Shown: piece after piece, positions 9,412-17,261 of the stretch
How positions within the stretch are numbered: position 1 is the first letter of the stretch
How the letters are laid out: every line of letters begins with the position of its first letter
Assembly: GCF_012848855.1 (NCBI RefSeq)
Contig: NZ_CP051630.1
Span: 2,087,501 to 2,151,500, forward strand
Reading direction: 5' to 3'
Source: Pyruvatibacter mobilis
GTDB taxonomy: Bacteria; Pseudomonadota; Alphaproteobacteria; CGMCC-115125
Length of the DNA: 64,000 nt
Made by a program: the position numbers and the translations under genes
Notes under the pieces: model-generated
Told to the model about the DNA's origin: nothing
The model's input: the letters and a program-made list of their open reading frames with translations, nothing else
The model's database searches: none

Positions 9412-10431
9412 ATGACACACACCCCCGCCCCTACTCAGCCGACCGTACCATCCGAGGAAACGGACGGCCTTGTCTGCGCTTTCCTGCTCGACGGCCAGGG
9501 GGATGCGCGGCAGGTGGGCTGGGACGAGGTGCGCAGCTGGACGCCGGACAAAGGCGAAATCTGGATCCATCTCGACTACACCCATGAGACCAGCGCCCGC
9601 TACATCCGCGAGGACAGTGGCGTGGAGCCGATCGCAGCCGACGGCCTGCTGGCCACCGAATCACGCCCGCGCACCATTGATTTCGGCACTGCCGTGCAGG
9701 TGACCCTGCGCGGGGTCAATCTCAATCCCGGCCAGCGGCCGGAGGACATGATCTCCATCCGCTGCTGGATCGAGCCCGGGCGCATGATCACCACGCGGCA
9801 CCGGCGGCTGCAGAGCATCGACGCCCTGCGCCAGCGGGTGACAGGACCGGCCAAGCCCAAATCGGTGACCGAACTGTTCCACCTGCTCGCCGACAGGCTG
9901 TCGGCACGGGTGGATGACGCGGTGAGCGCCATCGACGAGACGGTGGACGAGCTGGAGGAAGCCGCGCTGGACGACGCCACCGCCTCGGGCCGGGGCATCG
10001 AACGCGAGCTGGGGCGGATGCGGCGGCGGGCGATCACCCTGCGCCGGTTCCTGGCGCCGCAGCGCGAAGCGCTTAACGCGCTGCAGGTGGGTGTTGGTCC
10101 GTTCACGGATCGGGAGCGGGCGCATCTGCGCGAGATCGTGGATCACAATCTGCGCATCCTCGAGGACCTCGACGCCACCCGCGAGCGGGCGGCGGTGGTG
10201 CAGGAAGAGCTGATGCACCGGGCCTCCGACCAGATGAACCGCAACATGTACATGCTGTCGGTGGTGGCGGCGATCATGCTGCCGCTGGGCTTCATCACCG
10301 GGCTGTTGGGCATCAATGTGGGTGGCCTGCCCCTGTCCCACAGTGCCAATGGGTTCTGGATCGTCACCGGCGCTTTGGTGATCCTGGTGGCGATCCAGGT
10401 CTATTTCTTCCGCAAGCAGAAGTGGCTCTAG
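9412..10431 (+). CDS. CorA/ZntB-family divalent metal transporter
   Basis: The 339-aa protein has a large cytoplasmic N-terminal domain with long helices and two C-terminal membrane segments (MLSVVAAIMLPLGFITGLLG and WIVTGALVILVAIQVYFF). CorA has GMN after the first segment; here it reads GIN in TGLLGINVGG, the form usual in ZntB-type zinc transporters. An RKQKWL-type basic tail follows. Starts at 9400 (MDGAM) or 9367 are possible; 9412 has a GGAG ribosome site four bases upstream. It is transcribed divergently from the HDAC-like gene, and I infer metal transport, not a specific ion. Confidence 0.88.
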   Translation: MTHTPAPTQPTVPSEETDGLVCAFLLDGQGDARQVGWDEVRSWTPDKGEIWIHLDYTHETSARYIREDSGVEPIAADGLLATESRPRTIDFGTAVQVTLRGVNLNPGQRPEDMISIRCWIEPGRMITTRHRRLQSIDALRQRVTGPAKPKSVTELFHLLADRLSARVDDAVSAIDETVDELEEAALDDATASGRGIERELGRMRRRAITLRRFLAPQREALNALQVGVGPFTDRERAHLREIVDHNLRILEDLDATRERAAVVQEELMHRASDQMNRNMYMLSVVAAIMLPLGFITGLLGINVGGLPLSHSANGFWIVTGALVILVAIQVYFFRKQKWL

Positions 10432-10434
10432 GGT

Positions 10435-10989
10435 CTATCTCCCCAGAACGCTTGCCACGGCCACCTGAAAGGGCTTCCGGGACTGGCGCGCCCGGGCGAG
10501 AAGCCATGCGCCTTCGAGCCCCATCATCAGCGCTTCAGCGCTCTGCCGCGGTTTGTCATGGGCAAGCCGCCTGGCGTGAGACTCGATCAGGTCGATCCAG
10601 CGGTCGAAGACACTCAGTGCCTGTAGCCGCAAGTCGTCTGACCCCGGGGCGGTTTCAAGCAGGACGGACGCGATCGGACACCCTTCTGCGAAGCCCGAGG
10701 CTTCAAACCAGTCCGCAAGGCGCGTGCCCAGAGCCCTGGCTCCGGCACCAAAATTCTTTGCCGGTGTGAAGGCCTCATCAATGAACCGCTCGATTTCAAG
10801 GCTCGACCATGTCATGGCCGCCACCGCCAGCTCGTCCTTGCCACCGGGGAAGTGGTGATAGAAGGACCCTTTGGGTGCCCCGCTCTCTTCAAGGATCAGG
10901 TTGAGACCCGTGGCGTGGAAGCCATTGGCCTGGAACAGGCGGGCCGCAGCCTCGATCAGGGTCTGTCGCGCGTTCGATGTTCTCGGCAT
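10435..10989 (-). CDS. TetR/AcrR-family transcriptional repressor
   Basis: The 184-aa protein has an N-terminal helix-turn-helix typical of TetR: TRQTLIEAAARLFQANGFHATG, with the recognition helix GAPKGSFYHHFPGGKDEL (about residues 30-50). The C-terminal ligand-binding domain is of the TetR_C LmrA/YxaF-like sort. Its start lies 42 bp from a perfect 28-bp palindrome that sits between it and the divergent SnoaL-like gene, so autoregulation and control of that gene are the natural reading. It ends 4 bp from the transporter stop (convergent). Confidence 0.9.
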   Translation of the reverse strand: MPRTSNARQTLIEAAARLFQANGFHATGLNLILEESGAPKGSFYHHFPGGKDELAVAAMTWSSLEIERFIDEAFTPAKNFGAGARALGTRLADWFEASGFAEGCPIASVLLETAPGSDDLRLQALSVFDRWIDLIESHARRLAHDKPRQSAEALMMGLEGAWLLARARQSRKPFQVAVASVLGR

Positions 10990-11031
10990 GGCTTCAGACT
11001 AGCCATTTTATGGCGGTTGGTCTATATATAA

Positions 11032-11059
11032 CCATACTATGGTGATCACCATAGTATGG
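11032..11059. promoter_or_regulatory. Perfect 28-bp palindromic operator between tetR-like and SnoaL-like genes
   Basis: CCATACTATGGTGA is followed directly by its exact reverse complement TCACCATAGTATGG with no spacer. It is in the 95-bp divergent intergenic region, next to an AT-rich tract (TCTATATATA, 11021-11030), 26 bp before the SnoaL-like ATG. This is the position and symmetry expected of a TetR-family operator. Confidence 0.8.
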
Positions 11060-11084
11060 ATTGTTCCCAACCAGTGAGGATGCA

Positions 11085-11540
11085 ATGAACGAAGTACTGA
11101 CGACCTGGCGCCGTTTCCTGGATGTCTTCAACGAAGCGTGTCTGACAGATGAGTGGGACGCGCTGTCCCCTTTCCTAACCGAAGACGCCGAGTATCGCGT
11201 GTCGGGCTTTCCCATGGCCTGCCACCTTCACGGGAGGGACGCTGTGATTGCGGGATTTGCAAAATCTGTCCGGGGCTTTGACCGGAAATTCGACCAAAGG
11301 CACCATGAACCGGTGGGTATCCGCTACGCGCAGCCGGACACTGTCTCGGCCATCGCCTGGACGCGATACAGCAAGGCGGGCCTTCCTGACGTCTGCGTTG
11401 CCGCCCATGGCATCTGGCAGTTCCGCGACGGCAGGATCAGCCACATGAGCGACATGTGGGACACCACCCTTGCAGAGAACGCCAACGCGCTTGCCTGGCT
11501 GTCGCAGCATGGGGCAGGATTTGACCCGGCCTATGCCTGA
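11085..11540 (+). CDS. SnoaL/NTF2-like small protein
   Basis: The 151-aa protein has the NTF2-like layout: an N-terminal helix LTTWRRFLDVFNEACL, then DEWDALSPFLTEDAEYRVSG, a curved-sheet body and a C-terminal GIWQFRDGRISHMSDMWDTTL. Members are enzymes (isomerases, hydrolases) or binding pockets; no function can be assigned. The start at ATG 11085 is supported by GAGGA four bases upstream. It is divergent from a TetR-like gene and presumably repressed by it. Base composition (about 57% GC in parts) is slightly below its neighbours, which hints at, but does not prove, acquisition. Confidence 0.78.
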   Translation: MNEVLTTWRRFLDVFNEACLTDEWDALSPFLTEDAEYRVSGFPMACHLHGRDAVIAGFAKSVRGFDRKFDQRHHEPVGIRYAQPDTVSAIAWTRYSKAGLPDVCVAAHGIWQFRDGRISHMSDMWDTTLAENANALAWLSQHGAGFDPAYA

Positions 11541-11551
11541 TCCGGTATGGG

Positions 11552-12655
11552 TTACGCGGCGGCGTCTTCCCGGTTGAGCTGCACGTAGCGGGCGACGCCG
11601 TCCTCGCCCATGAAGCGGCGGGCGCGGCCGCGGGTGATGAGGCAGTTGAGGTGGGCCAGGCTCTCGCCGGTTGCCATATGCACCAGATCATCCGTGATCG
11701 GACGGCGGAACAGGGCGCTGAACACCTCGTTGGGCTTCTTCGGTTCCGCCAGCATCGTTTCGAGCTTGCCGAGGTCTTCCTCGTGCTCGTCGATCAGCGC
11801 CTGCAGGCGCACCTTCACGCCGTAGAACGGCTCGTTATGCGCCGGGCCGACAAGCGTGTCCGCCGGCAGTTCGTCGCGGATGCGGGCGCAGCTTTCCAGC
11901 CAGTCGGTCAGCGGGTCGGCCTGCGGCTCGGTGGGCTGGACGCTGATATTGGACGAGATGCGCGGCAGCACCTGATCGCCCGACAAGAGCACACCGGCCT
12001 CGGGGCAATACATGCAGATATGTTCCGGCGCATGGCCGCTGCCGACAATGGCGCGCCAGGTGCGGCCACCGATCTTCATCTCCTGCCCGCCAACGAGGCG
12101 GCGGAAGCTCTGCGGGATCGCGGACACATCCTTGCCGAAACCGCCGAAACGCTTCCGGTAGCGCTCGATCTGCGCATCGTTGAAGCCTGCTTCGCGGTAG
12201 AACCGGATGCCCTCTTCGGGTGCCTCGGTGCCGGTGTCGAGCACGAGGTTGCGGCACATGAGATAGTCCGTGCGCGACATCCACAGCTCGACGCCGAAGC
12301 GCCGTGTCAGCCAGCCGGCGAGGCCCACATGATCCGGGTGCAGATGGGTGACGATCACCTTGGTGACCGGACGGCCGCCCATGACGCCCTCGAACACCGT
12401 TTCCCACAAGTCGCGCACCTTCGACGTGTTGACGCCGGTATCAACGATTACCCAGCCGTCGCCATCCTCGATCAGGTAGAGATTGATGTGGTCGAGCATG
12501 TAGGGCAGCGGCATGCGCAGCCAGTGGATGCCCGGTGCCATCTCGATCGTCTGGCCCAGCTCCGGCGCTTTCTTGAGGCCGTAGGGATAGCTGATTTCAG
12601 ACAGATTATCGGGGATTTGCGCGCGCGGCTCTGAGGGGGAGAGGGTGTCGGACAT
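11552..12655 (-). CDS. MBL-fold metallo-hydrolase
   Basis: The 367-aa protein has the metallo-beta-lactamase signature THLHPDHVG (His ligands and Asp, about residues 110-118), an N-terminal DTGVNTS beta-strand region, a GSGHAPEHICMY block with the next His, and VGPAHNEP with the last. A C-terminal helical domain follows. This arrangement resembles glyoxalase-II or LACTB2-like hydrolases; the substrate is unknown. The start is placed at MSDTLSPSEP, preceded on its strand by AAAGGAG. A strong inverted repeat lies about 20 bp upstream. Confidence 0.85.
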   Translation of the reverse strand: MSDTLSPSEPRAQIPDNLSEISYPYGLKKAPELGQTIEMAPGIHWLRMPLPYMLDHINLYLIEDGDGWVIVDTGVNTSKVRDLWETVFEGVMGGRPVTKVIVTHLHPDHVGLAGWLTRRFGVELWMSRTDYLMCRNLVLDTGTEAPEEGIRFYREAGFNDAQIERYRKRFGGFGKDVSAIPQSFRRLVGGQEMKIGGRTWRAIVGSGHAPEHICMYCPEAGVLLSGDQVLPRISSNISVQPTEPQADPLTDWLESCARIRDELPADTLVGPAHNEPFYGVKVRLQALIDEHEEDLGKLETMLAEPKKPNEVFSALFRRPITDDLVHMATGESLAHLNCLITRGRARRFMGEDGVARYVQLNREDAAA

Positions 12656-12671
12656 GGGGGCTCCTTTGCGC

Positions 12672-12714
12672 ATTGGGGTACGTGACGGGCCCTGCGCCGT
12701 CAACGTACCCCGAT
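12672..12714. repeat. Nested inverted repeat upstream of the MBL gene
   Basis: GGGGTACGT (12675-12683) pairs with ACGTACCCC (12703-12711), with AT/AT pairs outside one mismatch. Inside, GACGG (12684-12688) pairs with CCGTC (12697-12701) around an 8-base loop. It lies between the acyl-CoA dehydrogenase stop and the MBL ribosome site. It could be a terminator without a T tract or an operator. Confidence 0.55.
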
Positions 12715-12730
12715 GGAAAGGCAGCTATGA

Positions 12731-14527
12731 CTAGGACGCCAGAAGGTCCGGGCTCAGGGCATAAAGCCCTTGCGCCCCCGACGTCACCGGCGCCTTGAGG
12801 CCCGCCGCCTGCGGCAGGATGTTGGTGGCATAGAACGCCGCCATCTCGACCCGCCCGGCGAGATAAGCGTCGTCAGCCGCCTTCGGGTGCGCCGCCAGCG
12901 CGCCCTTGGCGAGATAGGCACCGCCCGCCACCGTACCGATCATCTTGAGATAGGGCGTGGCCCCGCCCAGCGCGTCGGTTGCCTCGGTCTTCATGGCTTC
13001 CAGCAGCCAGTCCGTCGTCTCGCGCAGCACTTCATTGGCGTCCGCCAGCTCACGGCCGATGGTCACGAGCTTTTCGTCATTGGAAGCCGCGCACTGCTTG
13101 GCGGTGTCGTCGATCTCATCGAGGAAATCGGCAATCACCTCGCCGCCATTCATGGTCAGCTTGCGGGTCACAAGGTCAATCGCCTGAATGCCGTTGGTGC
13201 CCTCATAGATGGGGGCGATGCGGCTGTCGCGCAGGTGCTGGGCGGCGCCCGTCTCCTCGATGAAGCCCATGCCGCCATGGATCTGGATGCCCATGGACGC
13301 CACATCCACACCGATGTCGGTGGAGAAGCCCTTGGAGATCGGCGTCAGCAGCGCCGCGCGCCCCTGCCCCCATTTGCGCCTGGTTTCGTCATCGCCATTG
13401 TGCTCAAGGTCGATGGCGACAGCGTTGGCGTAGCAGATGCCGCGGGTGGCCTCGGTCATCGCCTTCATGGTCATCAGGGTCCGGCGGATATCCGGGTGGT
13501 CGATGATGGCGGACGGACCATCCTGGCTTTCCGTATACGGCGTATGCGCCTTGCCCTGGCGGCGCTCCATCGCATAGTCCAGCGCCTGCTGGTAGGCACG
13601 CTCGGCGATGCCCACGCCCTGCATGCCCACATTGAGGCGGGCATTGTTCATCATCGTGAACATGCAGCGCATGCCCTTGTTCTCTTCGCCGATCAGCCAG
13701 CCGATGGCGCCCTCGTTCTCGCCATAGGACATGACGCAGGTGGGGCTTGCGTGAATGCCGAGCTTCTTTTCAAGCCCGATGCATTTCACGTCGTTCAGCT
13801 CACCGAGGGATCCGTCGTCATTGACGAAATATTTCGGCACCAGGAACAGCGACACCCCCTTGGTGCCTTCCGGCGCGCCGGGCAGACGCGCAAGCACGAG
13901 GTGGATGATGTTCTCCGCCATGTCGTGGTCGCCCCAGGTGATGTAGATCTTGGTGCCCTTGATCTTGTAGCTGCCATCGCCCACAGGCTCCGCCTTGGCC
14001 TTGAGCGCGCCCACATCCGAGCCCGCCTGCGGCTCGGTCAGGTTCATGGAGCCGGTCCATTCGCCGCTCAGCAGCTTGGGCAGATATTTCTCGCGCAGCG
14101 CGTCAGAGCCGTGCTGGGTGAGGCTCTCTACCGCGCCCTGGCTGAGCATCGGGCACAGGCCGAAGGCCATATTGGCCTGGTTGATATATTCCTGCACCGC
14201 CACGGCGAGCGCCAGAGGCAGGCCCTGACCGCCATAATTCACGTCACCGGGGATCGAGCACCAGCCCGCCTCGAACCACTGCTTGTAGGCGTCGGCAAAC
14301 CCGTCAGGCGCCTTCACGCCGTCGGCTTCCAGCCGCGCGCCCTGCTGGTCGCCGGTCCAGTTGAGCGGGGCGAGCAGGTCGCCTGCCATGCGCCCGGATT
14401 CCTCCAGCACCTGCTCGATCAGGTCCGGCTCGAGATCCGGGAAAGCCTGGGTGCCGCACAGGTCTTTCAGACCGGCGATCTCGTTGAGCGCAAAGGACAT
14501 GTCGCGGACGGGCGGACGATAGGTCAT
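12731..14527 (-). CDS. Acyl-CoA dehydrogenase with C-terminal extension
   Basis: A flavoenzyme that oxidises an acyl-CoA thioester to the 2-enoyl-CoA and passes electrons to ETF. The 598-aa length fits the long subfamily with an extra C-terminal domain, which includes FadE-like enzymes and the DMSP-pathway enzyme DmdC. Visible are MNLTEPQAGSDVGALKAKA and YITWGDHDMAENI (FAD/substrate sites), GIQIHGGMGFIEETG, and IYEGTNGIQAIDL with the catalytic Glu of this subfamily. The start at MTYRPPVRDM (14527) is preferred; MSFAL at 14500 is possible. It is divergent from the Sua5-like gene. The substrate cannot be fixed. Confidence 0.92.
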   Translation of the reverse strand: MTYRPPVRDMSFALNEIAGLKDLCGTQAFPDLEPDLIEQVLEESGRMAGDLLAPLNWTGDQQGARLEADGVKAPDGFADAYKQWFEAGWCSIPGDVNYGGQGLPLALAVAVQEYINQANMAFGLCPMLSQGAVESLTQHGSDALREKYLPKLLSGEWTGSMNLTEPQAGSDVGALKAKAEPVGDGSYKIKGTKIYITWGDHDMAENIIHLVLARLPGAPEGTKGVSLFLVPKYFVNDDGSLGELNDVKCIGLEKKLGIHASPTCVMSYGENEGAIGWLIGEENKGMRCMFTMMNNARLNVGMQGVGIAERAYQQALDYAMERRQGKAHTPYTESQDGPSAIIDHPDIRRTLMTMKAMTEATRGICYANAVAIDLEHNGDDETRRKWGQGRAALLTPISKGFSTDIGVDVASMGIQIHGGMGFIEETGAAQHLRDSRIAPIYEGTNGIQAIDLVTRKLTMNGGEVIADFLDEIDDTAKQCAASNDEKLVTIGRELADANEVLRETTDWLLEAMKTEATDALGGATPYLKMIGTVAGGAYLAKGALAAHPKAADDAYLAGRVEMAAFYATNILPQAAGLKAPVTSGAQGLYALSPDLLAS

Positions 14528-14686
14528 GCGGTGTCTCTCACAAGTTGCTGTGACGCAGCGTGCTGCTGGATATCTCTGGTTGAGGCAACAGATAGCAGAA
14601 TTGGCGGTGAGTTCCAGCCGGAGGGCCGTGCCGCGCCTGCAAATGTGGCTTTCATCGGTGCAGGGGGCCATGGCAGATTGCGCGCC

Positions 14687-15667
14687 ATGACGGACCTTTC
14701 TTCCCCTTCCCCGCCTCCGGTTCTGCCCGTCCTGGCGGATCAGGACGCCATCGGCCGCGCGGCGGGGCTGCTGCGCGACGGCGGGCTTGTGGCGTTTCCC
14801 ACTGAAACGGTTTACGGGCTGGGGGCGGATGCCACCAATGATGCCGCCGTGGCGCGCATCTTCGAGGCCAAGGGCCGCCCCCAGTTCAACCCGCTGATCA
14901 GCCATGTGAGCGGCGTCGACATGGCCGAAACGCTCGGCGACATGGGCGAGACGACGCGCAAATTGGCGCAGACCTTCTGGCCCGGCCCGCTGACGCTGGT
15001 GCTGCCGCGCAGGGCGGACTGTCCCGTGTCGCTGCTCGCTTCCGCCGGGCTCGATACCGTGGCCGTGCGGATGCCGGACCATGCCACCGCGCAGGCGTTG
15101 ATCCGCCGCGCCGGCCGCCCGCTGGCCGCCCCCAGCGCCAACCCCTCCGGCGGCGTCAGCCCCACCACATCTCAGCATGTGGCGGACGGGCTCGGTGACC
15201 GGCTCGACATGATCCTTGACGGCGGGCCTTGCCGGGTGGGCTTGGAATCGACAGTCATTGCCGTTGACGGCGACAAGGTGCGCCTGCTGCGACCCGGCAC
15301 CATCACCCGCGCAACGCTTGAGGCTGTGTGCGGGCCGGTTGAAACAGCCGCGCCCGGTGCCATCGAAGCGCCGGGGATGATGGCCTCGCACTACGCGCCC
15401 AACGCCCGGGTGCGCCTCAACGCCACCAGCGTCACGCCGGGGGAAGCGCTGCTGGCGCTGGGGCCGGATGTGCCCGCCTATCAGGGGCCGATGGCCAATC
15501 TCAGCGTGACCGGCGACCTTGTGGAAGCGGCGGCCAACCTGTTTGCCATGCTGCGCGCGCTCGACGCACAGACGCCTGACGGCATCGCCGTCATGCCCGT
15601 GCCCCATGAGGGGATCGGCGAAGCGATCAATGACCGGCTCAGGCGGGCCGCAGCCCCCCGCGGCTGA
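14687..15667 (+). CDS. L-threonylcarbamoyladenylate synthase, long Sua5 type
   Basis: Makes threonylcarbamoyl-AMP from Thr, bicarbonate and ATP for the t6A37 modification of ANN-decoding tRNAs. The 326-aa protein has the YrdC/TsaC core: GGLVAFPTETVYGLGADATN, KGRPQFNPLISHV, WPGPLTLVLPR, PSANPSGGVSPT and the SLESTVIAVDG-like strand GLESTVIAVDG. The Sua5 C-terminal domain begins after the linker APGMMASHYAPNARV, so it is Sua5 rather than the short TsaC. The start ATG follows GCGCC with no clear ribosome site. It diverges from the acyl-CoA dehydrogenase across 159 bp. Confidence 0.92.
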   Translation: MTDLSSPSPPPVLPVLADQDAIGRAAGLLRDGGLVAFPTETVYGLGADATNDAAVARIFEAKGRPQFNPLISHVSGVDMAETLGDMGETTRKLAQTFWPGPLTLVLPRRADCPVSLLASAGLDTVAVRMPDHATAQALIRRAGRPLAAPSANPSGGVSPTTSQHVADGLGDRLDMILDGGPCRVGLESTVIAVDGDKVRLLRPGTITRATLEAVCGPVETAAPGAIEAPGMMASHYAPNARVRLNATSVTPGEALLALGPDVPAYQGPMANLSVTGDLVEAAANLFAMLRALDAQTPDGIAVMPVPHEGIGEAINDRLRRAAAPRG

Positions 15668-15681
15668 CGGGTTTTAGTCCT

Positions 15682-15710
15682 TTGACGGAAAAGCACGGGC
15701 GGTTTACCTC
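15682..15710 (+). promoter_or_regulatory. Candidate sigma70-type promoter of the FAD-linked oxidase gene
   Basis: TTGACG (15682-15687) and TACCTC (15705-15710) are 17 bp apart. The -10 box ends six bases before the ATG at 15717, and no ribosome site is seen, so the transcript could begin at or next to the start codon. The -10 match is weak. Confidence 0.3.
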
Positions 15711-15716
15711 ATCAGC

Positions 15717-17156
15717 ATGGACACGCAGACGCATACATCCCCCGCCCTCACGCCAGACGTGATTGACCGCTTCATCGAGGCCGCAGGCCCCGGCGGCGCG
15801 CTTGTGGGCGGGCGCGATGACCTCGAGAAATATCTCGTCGAGTGGCGCGGGCTTTACCGGGGTGAGACTCCGCTGGTGCTGCGGCCCGGCAGCGTTGAAG
15901 CCGTGTCGGCCATCGTCAAGATAGCCGCCGAGACCGGCACGCCGCTGGTGCCGCAGGGCGGCAATACGGGGCTGGTCGGCGGGCAAATCCCTGACGCAAG
16001 CGGCGGCCAGGTCATTGTCTCGCTGGAGCGGATGAACAAGGTGCGCGCGGTCGATGCGCTCAACAACGCCATGGTGGTGGATGCGGGCTGCACCCTGCAA
16101 TCCATTCAGGACGCCGCGTCAGAGATCGACCGGCTGTTTCCCCTGAGCCTTGCGTCGGAAGGCTCCTGCCAGGTTGGCGGGGTCATCTCCACCAATGCGG
16201 GCGGTACGGCGGTGCTGCGCTACGGCTCCATGCGCGACCTGGTTCTGGGGCTTGAGGCGGTGCTGCCCAATGGCGAGATCTGGAACGGGCTCACGAGCCT
16301 GCGCAAGGACAATACGGGCTATGACCTGATGCGGCTTCTGGCCGGGGCGGAAGGCACGCTGGGCATCATCACCGGCGCCGTGCTGAAGCTCTACCCTGCC
16401 CCCAAGGCGACCGAGACGGCGTTTGTCGCGGTGCGCGACCCGCAGGCTGCGGTCGAACTTCTGGCACGGCTGCAGGATGTCTCCGGCGGGCTGGTCGCCA
16501 CCTTCGAGATCATCAAGCGCTCGGGCTTCGAGCTGGTGTTGCGGCATTTCGAGGATGCGGCGGACCCGTTCAGCGATCCCCATCAATGGTATGTGCTGGT
16601 GGAACTGACCGCGGGCACCGATGGCTGGCTGCGCGGCGTGCTGGAACAGGGCCTTGGCGGTGCGATGGAGGCGGGCCTCGTGCTTGACGCGGTCCTGGCC
16701 GAAAGCGAAACGCAGCGGCAGGCCCTGTGGGCTTTGCGCGAAAACATGTCCGAAGCGCAGAAGCTCGAAGGTGCCAGCATCAAGCATGATGTTTCCGTGC
16801 CGGTCTCCCGCGTGCCGGACTTTCTGGATCAGGCCACACGCGACGTCGAAGCCGCCATGCCGGGCATCCGGCCCGTCCCCTTCGGCCATATCGGCGATGG
16901 CAACATCCACTTCAACCTGAGCCAGCCGGTGGAGATGGACCCGCAGGCCTTCATCGGCCAGTGGCAAGCGATGAATGACATCGTGCATGGCGTCGTCGCG
17001 CGGCTCAATGGCTCGATTTCGGCTGAGCACGGCATCGGCACGCTGAAGCGCGAGGAGATTACCCGCTACAAGTCGGACGTGGCGTTGGGGGCCATGCGGG
17101 CGATCAAGCAGGCGCTTGACCCCAAGGGCATCATGAATCCCGGCAAGCTCGTTTAG
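15717..17156 (+). CDS. FAD-binding oxidase, D-2-hydroxyacid (D-2-hydroxyglutarate/lactate) dehydrogenase type
   Basis: A VAO-family flavoprotein of 479 aa. It has the FAD PP-loop region PQGGNTGLVGGQ (about residues 81-92), EGSCQVGGVISTNAGG, GAEGTLGIITGAVLKLYP, and the C-terminal GHIGDGNIHFN (metal/substrate His) plus ISAEHGIGTLK. This set fits D-2-hydroxyglutarate dehydrogenase, GlcD or D-lactate dehydrogenase (cytochrome). Sequence alone does not separate them, but the length and the GHIGDGN motif favour the D2HGDH-like group. It ends convergently against the CorC-type gene, one base from a tandem repeat. Confidence 0.88.
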   Translation: MDTQTHTSPALTPDVIDRFIEAAGPGGALVGGRDDLEKYLVEWRGLYRGETPLVLRPGSVEAVSAIVKIAAETGTPLVPQGGNTGLVGGQIPDASGGQVIVSLERMNKVRAVDALNNAMVVDAGCTLQSIQDAASEIDRLFPLSLASEGSCQVGGVISTNAGGTAVLRYGSMRDLVLGLEAVLPNGEIWNGLTSLRKDNTGYDLMRLLAGAEGTLGIITGAVLKLYPAPKATETAFVAVRDPQAAVELLARLQDVSGGLVATFEIIKRSGFELVLRHFEDAADPFSDPHQWYVLVELTAGTDGWLRGVLEQGLGGAMEAGLVLDAVLAESETQRQALWALRENMSEAQKLEGASIKHDVSVPVSRVPDFLDQATRDVEAAMPGIRPVPFGHIGDGNIHFNLSQPVEMDPQAFIGQWQAMNDIVHGVVARLNGSISAEHGIGTLKREEITRYKSDVALGAMRAIKQALDPKGIMNPGKLV

Positions 17157-17162
17157 CTAATT

Positions 17163-17261
17163 GTTGCCGACAGCGCTGCGCAGACCGGCTTTCTAGCTGT
17201 TGCCGACAGCGCTGCGCAGACCGGCTTTCTAGCTGTTGCCGACAGCGCTGCGCAGACCGGC
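17163..17261. repeat. 36-bp tandem repeat, 2.75 copies, including a stop codon
   Basis: The unit (beginning TAGCTGTTGCCGACAGCG on the + strand) recurs with a 36-bp period and no mismatch over 17163-17261. The third copy contains the last codons and TAG of the minus-strand CorC-type gene. Read on in that frame, each further copy encodes KAGLRSAVGN(S/N) and another TAG. Being 36 bp, the repeat keeps frame. Confidence 0.95.

Noticed and set aside
14528-15607. Upstream extension of the acyl-CoA dehydrogenase frame, antisense to Sua5
   Set aside because: No family similarity and overlaps a clear gene on the other strand; the gene starts at 14527.
12770-15667. 965-codon plus-strand open frame covering the acyl-CoA dehydrogenase gene and Sua5
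   Set aside because: Only the last 326 codons (from 14687) are protein-like; the first part is the antisense of the acyl-CoA dehydrogenase, with long His/Arg/Gly-rich text typical of GC-rich shadow frames.
17163-17261. CRISPR array
   Set aside because: The 36-bp units are contiguous with no spacers between them; it is a plain tandem duplication.
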